Shown here piece after piece: positions 1 to 4,965 of a stretch of 5,902 bases of DNA. Source of the stretch: Chloroflexota bacterium. Its GTDB lineage: Bacteria > Chloroflexota > Anaerolineae > Ardenticatenales > Ardenticatenaceae. The notes beneath the pieces were generated by a model. It saw only the letters and a program-made list of their open reading frames with translations. It did no database searches and was not told the origin of the DNA. Each line of letters begins with the position of its first letter. The stretch's first letter is position 1. Location of the stretch: contig DOUV01000644.1 in NCBI GenBank assembly GCA_003520455.1, positions 1-5,902 on the forward strand, read 5' to 3'. A program made the translations under genes and the position numbers.

Positions 1-140
1 GCTGGCGGCGGCGCCATGATGGCACTCACCGCACCGAGTCCCACTTGCAGAACGAAACCGGCCACGAAGCAGAGGGCCCCCAGCACAGCCACACCCACCG
101 CGAGTTGGAGACAGCCGCGCATCGTCAGTTGGGGTCGCAT
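1..140 (-). CDS. Membrane protein, N-terminal fragment (cut by window edge)
   Basis: Only the first 46 codons are visible and the rest lies beyond the left edge. The ATG at 140-138 is supported by an AGGAG about 7 nt upstream, which overlaps the TAG stop of the VKOR gene. The two genes are 10 nt apart, so they are almost certainly co-transcribed. The peptide begins MRPQLTMRGC and then runs into a hydrophobic stretch (about residues 11-32) that looks like a signal anchor or transmembrane helix, followed by a small-residue and proline-containing stretch. A second in-frame ATG (codon 7, at 122-120) is possible but has poorer ribosome-binding context. No family can be recognised from this fragment. 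Its place at the end of a DsbA/VKOR operon suggests an envelope protein, perhaps a thiol-related or redox one, but that is inference from context only. Confidence 0.7.
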   Translation of the reverse strand, partial: MRPQLTMRGCLQLAVGVAVLGALCFVAGFVLQVGLGAVSAIMAPPP

Positions 141-150
141 GAATCGGCTC

Positions 151-648
151 CTATGCCTGGGCGCTGGCTCGCACGAGATCACGCACGGTGACAAGGAAGA
201 GCAGCGTGATAATCACAGCCGACGTCACACACCAGGGACAGATGGCGTAGATGACGAAGAGTTCGACGTAGGTGAGCCAGGCTGAGAAGGCGACTCCAAC
301 AAAGAGAAGCACGAATTGCGCGAGGAGCGCCAGCTCGGCCTGCTGCCCGCTGAGCCGGCCGCGTAGCCACACGAGGCCAAGCACCGCCAGGTAGGTCACC
401 AGGCCGAGCACCGCGACCGGAACGCCCATGAACCGCGAGTACGAGCTGGCCTGGACGACCTCACATTGCCCAATCCCGGCGCATATCGCCCTGCCACCGC
501 TCACATAGACCCAGGAAAGATAGCCGGCGATGAGGCCGCCGGCAACCGCGAGCCCGCCCTCCACCGTCCGAGCGGACAGGCGGGCTCTGCCTGGTACGGC
601 GCGCTGTAGGAGGCGCCCACGCGTGGCGCCCCGCCCGTGTGCGCTCAT
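151..648 (-). CDS. VKOR-family disulfide-generating membrane protein
   Basis: Bacterial homologue of vitamin K epoxide reductase. In bacteria these membrane proteins re-oxidise a DsbA-type partner and pass the electrons to quinone, serving as a DsbB substitute. The 165-aa protein has a basic N-terminal tail, a first helix near residues 31-50, and then a periplasmic loop with C56 and C62 spaced as in the Synechococcus enzyme (loop cysteine pair). S68/S69 follow and would supply the conserved loop serine. Further helices lie at about 75-95, 106-124 and 141-156. The active-site CPWC (C137, C140) sits at a membrane boundary. All four expected cysteines are therefore present. There is no fused C-terminal thioredoxin domain; the partner is the separate gene upstream. 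The ATG overlaps the stop of that gene in an ATGA arrangement (645-648), which points to coupled translation and supports this start. Confidence 0.93.
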   Translation of the reverse strand: MSAHGRGATRGRLLQRAVPGRARLSARTVEGGLAVAGGLIAGYLSWVYVSGGRAICAGIGQCEVVQASSYSRFMGVPVAVLGLVTYLAVLGLVWLRGRLSGQQAELALLAQFVLLFVGVAFSAWLTYVELFVIYAICPWCVTSAVIITLLFLVTVRDLVRASAQA

Positions 649-1343
649 TTCGCAAGATCCCTCTCGATGCTCGTCTGCAAGTCACGAAACGGTACGGCCC
701 CTTCCAGCCGTACGTCGTTGACGAAAAAGGTCGGCGTCCCAGTCACGCCACGCGATTGGGCCTCGCGGGTGACCTGCAGCACGTCGCTCTCGTGTTTCTT
801 GCTATCGAGACACGTGTTGAACTCGCTTTGGTTGAGCCCGACCTCCCCGGCGAAGCGCTTGAGATTGGCAACGCTGAACGTTCCGCGGTTCTCGCCCGCC
901 TGGGACGCGAAGAGCTTATCGTGGTAGATCCAAAACTCGCCCTGATCCTCGGCGCAAAGCGCCGCTTCTGCCGCCAGCAGGCTCTCCTGCCCGAGGAAGG
1001 CGACTGGCTGATACTCGAATCGGACCTGGCCGTTCGGGATGTACTGCTGCTTCAGTGGGTCGACTGTTGTTTCGTCCGCCTGCTTGCAGAATGGGCATTG
1101 GAAATCACTGTACTCGACGATCTTCACCGGCGCATCGGCCACTCCCAAAGCCCGTCCATCGACAGGGAGGCCCTCATAGGACGCGGCGGGCGCGGGTGCT
1201 GCGGCCGGGCGGCTGGCGAGAATGATGGCGACAATCGCCACGACGGCCGCCAGCGCGATCGCTCCGAGCACGACTGGGCGGCGCAGCAACGAGGGCTGCG
1301 CCTTGGCTTGGTCCGCTTTACGACGGACGACACGTTGGGCCAC
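645..1343 (-). CDS. Membrane-anchored DsbA-like thioredoxin-fold thiol oxidoreductase
   Basis: Thioredoxin_4/DsbA-like protein of 232 aa, predicted to introduce disulfides into exported proteins on the outer face of the membrane. A basic N-terminus is followed by one helix (about residues 24-43) and an Ala/Pro linker (46-55). The thioredoxin fold then has the active site CPFC (C83, C86) preceded by VEYSDFQ, and the cis-proline loop TGTPTFF (T203-P204). C130 (in ALCAEDQG) and C178 (in NTCLDS) probably form the second, structural disulfide seen in BdbD-like members. The start is a GTG at 1343-1341. It is favoured by a strong AGGAGG at 1359-1354, 10 nt upstream, and by the lack of a better start nearby. 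The gene overlaps the VKOR gene by 4 nt, and VKOR is the likely electron acceptor. The signal helix lacks a clear cleavage site, so I read it as an anchor. The exact physiological role (general oxidase or a dedicated substrate) cannot be told. Confidence 0.93.
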   Translation of the reverse strand: MAQRVVRRKADQAKAQPSLLRRPVVLGAIALAAVVAIVAIILASRPAAAPAPAASYEGLPVDGRALGVADAPVKIVEYSDFQCPFCKQADETTVDPLKQQYIPNGQVRFEYQPVAFLGQESLLAAEAALCAEDQGEFWIYHDKLFASQAGENRGTFSVANLKRFAGEVGLNQSEFNTCLDSKKHESDVLQVTREAQSRGVTGTPTFFVNDVRLEGAVPFRDLQTSIERDLAK

Positions 1344-1353
1344 AGGAAGAAAA

Positions 1354-1359
1354 CCTCCT
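1354..1359 (-). promoter_or_regulatory. Strong Shine-Dalgarno of the DsbA-like gene
   Basis: A full AGGAGG on the minus strand lies 10 nt before the GTG at 1343. It decides this non-ATG start and marks the first gene of the DsbA-VKOR operon. Confidence 0.75.
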
Positions 1360-1446
1360 ACGAAAATAGCTGCCGGCGATTCGCGGCCAGCCCTTCGTCT
1401 GTTCGTTCGTTGCTGATGCGTGCCTGAATTGCTCCAGTTGGGGCGG

Positions 1447-1520
1447 CGTGAAGCGTGAAGACCGAAGCTCCATCCCGCGCCGCTGCGCAGACGAATTGAA
1501 CCACCTCACACGACTTCAAT
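1447..1520. repeat. Short repeats in the moeA / dsbA-like intergenic gap
   Basis: The 197-bp gap (1344-1540) contains no convincing gene and no clear -35/-10 pair. Two small repeats are visible. One is a perfect tandem duplication of the 7-mer CGTGAAG at 1447-1453 and 1454-1460. The other is a perfect 6-bp inverted repeat, ATTGAA at 1495-1500 and TTCAAT at 1515-1520, with a 14-bp centre. Neither is followed by a T-run, so they do not form an intrinsic terminator for moeA. They lie about 100-180 bp upstream of the dsbA-like start and could be operator elements, but repeats this short also arise by chance. Confidence 0.3.
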
Positions 1521-1540
1521 CTGAGCCAAACGGAATGGCC

Positions 1541-2854
1541 TCAGAAGACCTCTTCGGGCCAATCGATCATCTCGACCGTCACCAGCTCGCCGGCGGCGAG
1601 CCTGGTGACGCCCTCGGGCACAACCAGAAACGCGTTGGCCCAAACCAACGAACTCAGAATCCCCGATCCCTGGACGCGGACGCCACTGCCCCGCGTCGTG
1701 ACGTGGTACTCGCCACTTGTCGGGTCGCGATTGACGAAGGCACGCATATAGTGCCGCCGTCCGCTATTGGTGACATCTTCCTGGAGACGGGCCTGCACCT
1801 GCGGGTGCGGTCGCGGCGCGCGGCCGCCCATTTTCAGGATGGCCGGCCGCGCGAAGACCTCGAAGGCAACGATAGCCGCAACGGGATTGCCCGGGAGGCC
1901 GATCAGTGGAACCGGCCCGTGAGGGCCGCGCAACCGGCCAAACGCCAGTGGCTTGCCGGGCTTGATGGCCACCTGCCAGAAATGCATCTCACCCTCGGCG
2001 GCTAAGACATGCTTCACTATGTCGTAATCACCCACGGAGACGCCCGCAGAGGTCAAGAACAGATCGACATCGTGCGCTAGACCCTCCCGCACCTTCGCCG
2101 TCAAGTCAGCAACGTTGTCGCGAGCGATGCCCAGCGGGATCGGAGTACCCCCAGCCTGCTCGACGAGCGCGGCGGCCGTGTACTCGTTGGAGTTGCGGAT
2201 CTTGCCGGGCGCGAGTGGCTCGTCAATCGCCACCAACTCGTCACCGGTTGCCAGGATCGCGACGCGCGGGCGCCGGACCACCGGCACCGTGGCGCGCCCG
2301 AGTGCGGCGAGCACTCCGATCTCAGCGGGCCGAAGGAGTTGCCCTCGCGGGATCACGACCGACCCGGCGCGCAGATCCTCCCCTGGCTCGCGGACATTCT
2401 GGCCGTCCACCGCGGCCGCCAAAATGGCCACCCGCCCGGCGCCCGGTCGTTGTCCTTCCGGTAACGCTTCACTGGTCTCCTCGAAGCGCACAACCGCGTC
2501 GGCCCCAGGCGGGAGCGGCGCACCGGTCATGATCCGGACGGCACCGCCCGGCGGCACCGGCGTCTCTGCCACGCCGCCCGCCGCCACATCGCCGACCACA
2601 CGCAGCACCACCCCCGTTTGGGCGCTGGCCCCGGCGGTGTCGCCGGCTCGAACGGCATAGCCATCCATCGCCGAGTTCCGAAATGGTGGCACGTCGAAAT
2701 CTGCGATGATGTCCTCTGCCAGCACCCGGCCCCGCGCCTGGAGCAACCCTGCCGATTCCGCCGGCACGGGCTCAAAGTGCCTCAAAATCTCGGCCAGTGC
2801 TTCGTCAACGGCTTTCAACGCCACTGTGGCTCGTTCCCTCCCTCGCACGCTCAT
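1541..2854 (-). CDS. moeA: Molybdopterin molybdotransferase MoeA
   Basis: Cytoplasmic enzyme (MoeA, gephyrin E-domain family) that inserts molybdate into adenylylated molybdopterin, the last common step of molybdenum-cofactor synthesis. From the ATG at 2854 it is 437 aa, slightly above the usual 400-420. Family motifs occur in order: PPFRNSAMDGYA (56-67, including the conserved Asp of the NSAMDGYA motif), GQNVREPGEDL (151-161), then the MogA-like domain with TGDEL (203-207), TSAGVSVGDYD (268-278), KPGKPLAFG (298-306) and GLPGNPVA (319-326). A C-terminal beta-domain runs from about 340 to 437. The glycine-rich motif reads TSAG where TSGG is usual, a mild change. The start is uncertain. An in-frame GTG at 2866 would add four residues. 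A GTG at 2824 lies 11-12 nt after a GGGAGGG and would give a more typical N-terminus (ALKAVDEALAEIL). The upstream small membrane gene ends only 32 nt before, so the two form one transcription unit. No other molybdenum-cofactor gene is in view. Confidence 0.96.
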   Translation of the reverse strand: MSVRGRERATVALKAVDEALAEILRHFEPVPAESAGLLQARGRVLAEDIIADFDVPPFRNSAMDGYAVRAGDTAGASAQTGVVLRVVGDVAAGGVAETPVPPGGAVRIMTGAPLPPGADAVVRFEETSEALPEGQRPGAGRVAILAAAVDGQNVREPGEDLRAGSVVIPRGQLLRPAEIGVLAALGRATVPVVRRPRVAILATGDELVAIDEPLAPGKIRNSNEYTAAALVEQAGGTPIPLGIARDNVADLTAKVREGLAHDVDLFLTSAGVSVGDYDIVKHVLAAEGEMHFWQVAIKPGKPLAFGRLRGPHGPVPLIGLPGNPVAAIVAFEVFARPAILKMGGRAPRPHPQVQARLQEDVTNSGRRHYMRAFVNRDPTSGEYHVTTRGSGVRVQGSGILSSLVWANAFLVVPEGVTRLAAGELVTVEMIDWPEEVF

Positions 2855-2886
2855 AGCGGACCACACCCGGCTGCCGGCCGGCTATC

Positions 2887-3090
2887 TCAGCAGTGAGCCC
2901 GGCGCCACCACGCCAGCCCCACCATGATCACGGCGACAGCGAAGCCCGCGACCAGCACCCAGATTGATTCAAGCAGCACGGCTGCGGCGCTACTCAACCA
3001 GAGGAGCACGAGAGCCCCCGCGACGGCACGCAGCAATCCGCCTTGGGCGCGCTGGGCGCCTTGATGAAACTGGCGCCGATCATCTCGCAT
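2887..3090 (-). CDS. Small two-helix membrane protein, function unknown
   Basis: A 67-aa protein with a charged N-terminus (MRDDRRQFHQGAQRAQ), two hydrophobic segments at about residues 19-38 and 43-61 separated by a single Glu-Ser turn, and a basic end (WWRRAHC). By the positive-inside rule both ends would face the cytoplasm, forming a hairpin. The open frame continues upstream to 3237, but that extension runs through the guaB terminator and this gene's own promoter. The ATG at 3090 has GGAGGG 10 nt upstream, so I chose the short form. It ends 32 nt before moeA and is probably co-transcribed with it. I do not recognise the family. A link to molybdate or cofactor handling would be guesswork; a small membrane protein of independent function is equally possible. 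Confidence 0.6.
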   Translation of the reverse strand: MRDDRRQFHQGAQRAQGGLLRAVAGALVLLWLSSAAAVLLESIWVLVAGFAVAVIMVGLAWWRRAHC

Positions 3091-3112
3091 CGCTCCACAT
3101 CCCTCCGGCCGG

Positions 3113-3142
3113 ATTCTACCACAAAGCACACAACGCGTGTAA
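3113..3142 (-). promoter_or_regulatory. Candidate promoter of the small membrane protein-moeA unit
   Basis: On the minus strand, TAGAAT (3118-3113) matches the -10 consensus at 5 of 6 positions and is preceded by TGG, giving an extended -10. A poor -35-like TTACAC lies at 3142-3137, 18 bp away. It is located just after the guaB terminator, where a new promoter is needed. The predicted start, near 3106, would leave a leader of only about 16 nt, with GGAGGG at its very 5' end. Confidence 0.45.
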
Positions 3143-3156
3143 CGACAGAGCACACA
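3121..3156. repeat. 12-bp direct repeat overlapping the moeA-unit promoter
   Basis: On the plus strand ACAAAGCACACA (3121-3132) and ACAGAGCACACA (3145-3156) match at 11 of 12 positions. They are separated by exactly 12 bp that contain the palindrome ACGCGT. The 24-bp period is close to two helical turns plus a few bases. The two copies flank and overlap the spacer and -35 region of the candidate promoter, a suitable position for a repressor or activator site. Confidence 0.4.
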
Positions 3157-3187
3157 CAGGGCCCATGACGGACGGCCAACGTCTTCC

Positions 3188-3225
3188 AGGAAAACAAAGA
3201 GCCCAGAAACAGACCCTGGGCTCTT
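3188..3225 (-). terminator. Intrinsic terminator of the guaB-family gene
   Basis: A perfect 10-bp inverted repeat, AAGAGCCCAG (3225-3216 when read on the minus strand) with CTGGGCTCTT (3206-3197), encloses a 9-nt loop. On the minus strand it is followed by TGTTTTCC. It starts 36 nt after the guaB-family stop. The plus-strand side has no T-run, so it acts in one direction only. It separates the guaB-family transcript from the moeA unit. Confidence 0.88.
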
Positions 3226-3260
3226 CCATACTGCCACCGGTCGCCCGGCGCCGTTTCACC

Positions 3261-4688
3261 TCACACTAACTCGACGTCGTGGGGTTTACTCTCGCTCACG
3301 CCGGCCGGACTCATCTTGATAAACTCGGCATTCGCCTGAAGCTCGGCGATGGTGTAGGCCCCGCAGTAACTCAAGCCGCTACGCACTCCACCAACGAGCT
3401 GCATCAGCAACTCGTTGACGCTCCCCCGGTAGGGAACCATGGCCTCAACCCCCTCGGGCACGATCGAGTTCCAGTCGAGGTCGGCGTTGTCCTGCCGGCT
3501 CATGGTGGCACTCAGGCTCGCCATGCCCCGCGTGACCTTGTAGCGTCGCCCGTGCCGCTGGACGATCCGTCCAGGGCTCTCGCGCGTCCCGGCGAAGAGG
3601 CTCCCGATCATCACGCTCTGCGCACCGGCCGCCAGCGCTTTCACAACGTCGCCCGAGGCCCGAATACCCCCGTCGGCGATGATGGGGACGCCTGCCTCCC
3701 GCGCCGCGGCGGCCGATTCCATGATCGCCGTCAGTTGTGGCACCCCGAAGCCGGTCACGACGCGAGTGACGCAGATCGATCCGGGTCCCACCCCCACCTT
3801 GATCGCCGTTGCTCCGGCTTCGACCAGATCGCGCACGCCGTCGCCAGTGGCGACGTTCCCGGCGATGAGTGGCACTGCCGCGAATTCCTGGCACAGGCGC
3901 CGCGTCATCTCGATCGCGTTGTCGCTGTGACCGTGCGCGATGTCCAGGACCAGCACATCGACGCCCGCCTCGACCAGCAACCCCGCTCGCTCCTGTTCCC
4001 CCGCTTTAACGCCCACGGCGGCTGCTACCCGCAGCCGGCCTTTCCGATCCTTGGTGGCCTCGGGGAACTGCTGCCGCTTGACGATATCCTTGCTGGTGAT
4101 CAGGCCGCGCACGCGCCCCTCCTCGTCGATCAAGGGCAGCTTCTCGACCCGCGCACGGTGCAGGATCGCCCGAGCCTCGGTCAACGTCGTGCCGGGCGGC
4201 GCGGTGATCAGGCGATCGCGGGGTGTCATGAGGTCCCGAACCAGGGCCACGCCATCATCTGCAAAGAGGACATCGCGGGTCGTCAAGATCCCCAGCAGGC
4301 GATTGTCACTGTCTGTCACCAGCAAGCCGCCAGTGTCCCACTCGACCATTCGGACGCGCGCCGCGTCAACGGTAAGGTCCGGACCGACCGTGAACGGCTT
4401 CTCGACCACCAGGTTTTCGGCACGCTTGACGCGTCGCACCTCGGCCGCCTGGCGCTCAGCCGACATGAAGCGGTGAATCACGCCCAGGCCACCGGCCCGC
4501 GCCATCGTGATCGCCATCTCGGACTCCGTGACGGTGTCCATGTTGGCACTGATGATCGGAATGGCCAGGCTGATGCCGGGCACAAGTTCAGTCGCGGTGC
4601 TGGTATCGCGCCGCGACTGCACCGGCGAACGATGTGGCATCAACAAAACGTCGTCAAACGTGAGGCCTTCGTGTTGGCGAATACGCAT
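3261..4688 (-). CDS. guaB: IMPDH/GMP reductase family protein with CBS domains
   Basis: A 475-aa TIM-barrel protein of the IMP dehydrogenase/GMP reductase family. IMPDH converts IMP to XMP with NAD+ in guanine nucleotide synthesis; GMP reductase runs GMP back to IMP. The N-terminal LTFDDVLL and SANMDTVTE (48-56) are typical of IMPDH. Two CBS domains (about 94-150 and 154-205) are inserted in the barrel. Other motifs are RLRVAAAVG (218-226), AGNVAT (276-281), the catalytic loop GPGSICVTR with C306 and T308, ADGGIR (338-343), and a C-terminal PHDVEL. Some features are not typical of IMPDH. The NAD-contacting motif is DIAHGHS (249-255) where IMPDHs usually have Asp-Ser/Thr, and the same DIAHGHS occurs in Bacillus GuaC. 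The flap (387-421) reads [11 protein letters not shown], is shorter than usual and lacks the Arg-Tyr pair. HRF at 72-74 is also more GMP reductase-like. The name guaB is by homology; the reaction may be GMP reduction. ATG at 4688 with AGGAG 9 nt upstream; single-gene unit with its own promoter and terminator. Confidence 0.93.
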   Translation of the reverse strand: MRIRQHEGLTFDDVLLMPHRSPVQSRRDTSTATELVPGISLAIPIISANMDTVTESEMAITMARAGGLGVIHRFMSAERQAAEVRRVKRAENLVVEKPFTVGPDLTVDAARVRMVEWDTGGLLVTDSDNRLLGILTTRDVLFADDGVALVRDLMTPRDRLITAPPGTTLTEARAILHRARVEKLPLIDEEGRVRGLITSKDIVKRQQFPEATKDRKGRLRVAAAVGVKAGEQERAGLLVEAGVDVLVLDIAHGHSDNAIEMTRRLCQEFAAVPLIAGNVATGDGVRDLVEAGATAIKVGVGPGSICVTRVVTGFGVPQLTAIMESAAAAREAGVPIIADGGIRASGDVVKALAAGAQSVMIGSLFAGTRESPGRIVQRHGRRYKVTRGMASLSATMSRQDNADLDWNSIVPEGVEAMVPYRGSVNELLMQLVGGVRSGLSYCGAYTIAELQANAEFIKMSPAGVSESKPHDVELV

Positions 4689-4703
4689 CCTGACTCTCTC
4701 CTG

Positions 4704-4722
4704 AAGCGACCCTCGTTCGCTT
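4704..4722 (-). promoter_or_regulatory. Leader hairpin next to the guaB-family Shine-Dalgarno
   Basis: On the minus strand AAGCGA (4722-4717) pairs perfectly with TCGCTT (4709-4704) around a 7-nt loop. The hairpin ends one base before the AGGAG at 4702-4698. In the predicted 44-nt leader it could affect ribosome access or mRNA stability. A 6-bp stem is short, so function is only suggested. Confidence 0.3.
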
Positions 4723-4738
4723 TTTTACCGCCAAAACA

Positions 4739-4747
4739 ATTATAACA
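4739..4747 (-). promoter_or_regulatory. Extended -10 promoter of the guaB-family gene
   Basis: A perfect TATAAT (4744-4739, minus strand) preceded by TGT gives an extended -10 element in an AT-rich patch of otherwise GC-rich DNA. No good -35 lies 16-18 bp upstream, which extended -10 promoters tolerate. Transcription would begin near 4732, leaving a leader of about 44 nt. Two TTGGCG direct copies (4757-4752 and 4734-4729, 23 bp apart) flank the -10 and could be a regulator site. Confidence 0.65.
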
Positions 4748-4965
4748 CCGTCGCCAAGAGAGAGCACGTAACCCATTCGGCCATAGGGCTACTCGAGTCT
4801 CAAGGTGCAACGCAGCTTCATGGTGGCCTTCAGAACCGCAGCAGGTTGCCCTGACAACCGACCCAGGTCCGTCGCACCGCGCCCGCCCGACGTTCGAGCG
4901 ACCCCTTCGGCCGGCTGACGGTGGCCGGAGAGCCTAGATGTCAACCTCCCATCGTCCGTGCGACG
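4748..4965. other. Intergenic gap without clear features
   Basis: About 220 bp between the stop of the binding-protein gene and the guaB-family promoter. I see no credible gene. There are only weak GC hairpins, for example GGTTG/CAACC at 4844-4859, without T-runs. No intrinsic terminator for the binding-protein gene is evident here; it may end by Rho or read through. Confidence 0.5.

Noticed and set aside
639..1427. 262-aa plus-strand open frame across the dsbA-like gene
   Set aside because: It is antisense to a gene with a clear CPFC active site and cis-proline; it resembles no family and has no ribosome-binding context that would compete.
1318..1509. 63-aa minus-strand frame in the moeA/dsbA-like gap
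   Set aside because: It overlaps the start and Shine-Dalgarno of the dsbA-like gene, is Arg/Ser-rich, and shows no family features.
1495..1520. Possible tRNA T-arm (GGTTCAATTC on the minus strand)
   Set aside because: The flanking bases do not form a proper T-stem and no acceptor or anticodon arm can be drawn.
3091..3237. N-terminal extension of the small membrane protein (start at 3237)
   Set aside because: It would be translated from inside the guaB terminator and across the -10 element; the ATG at 3090 has a good GGAGGG.
4704..4726. Hairpin followed by T-run on the plus strand (possible terminator)
   Set aside because: The stem is only 6 bp and no plus-strand gene precedes it; it is better read as part of the guaB-family leader.
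3279..4745. 488-aa open frame on the plus strand opposite the guaB-family gene
   Set aside because: It is a GC-driven antisense shadow: the minus-strand product matches a well-known family along its entire length, and the plus-strand peptide has no recognisable domain and a low-complexity, His/Arg/Asp-rich composition.
4844..4859. GGTTG/CAACC hairpin as a terminator for the binding-protein gene
   Set aside because: The stem has only 5 bp, no U-tract follows on either strand, and it lies over 100 nt after the stop.
4870..4965. 8-bp inverted repeat CGTCGCAC / GTGCGACG downstream of the binding-protein gene
   Set aside because: The arms are 80 bp apart with no T-run; in GC-rich DNA this is probably chance.
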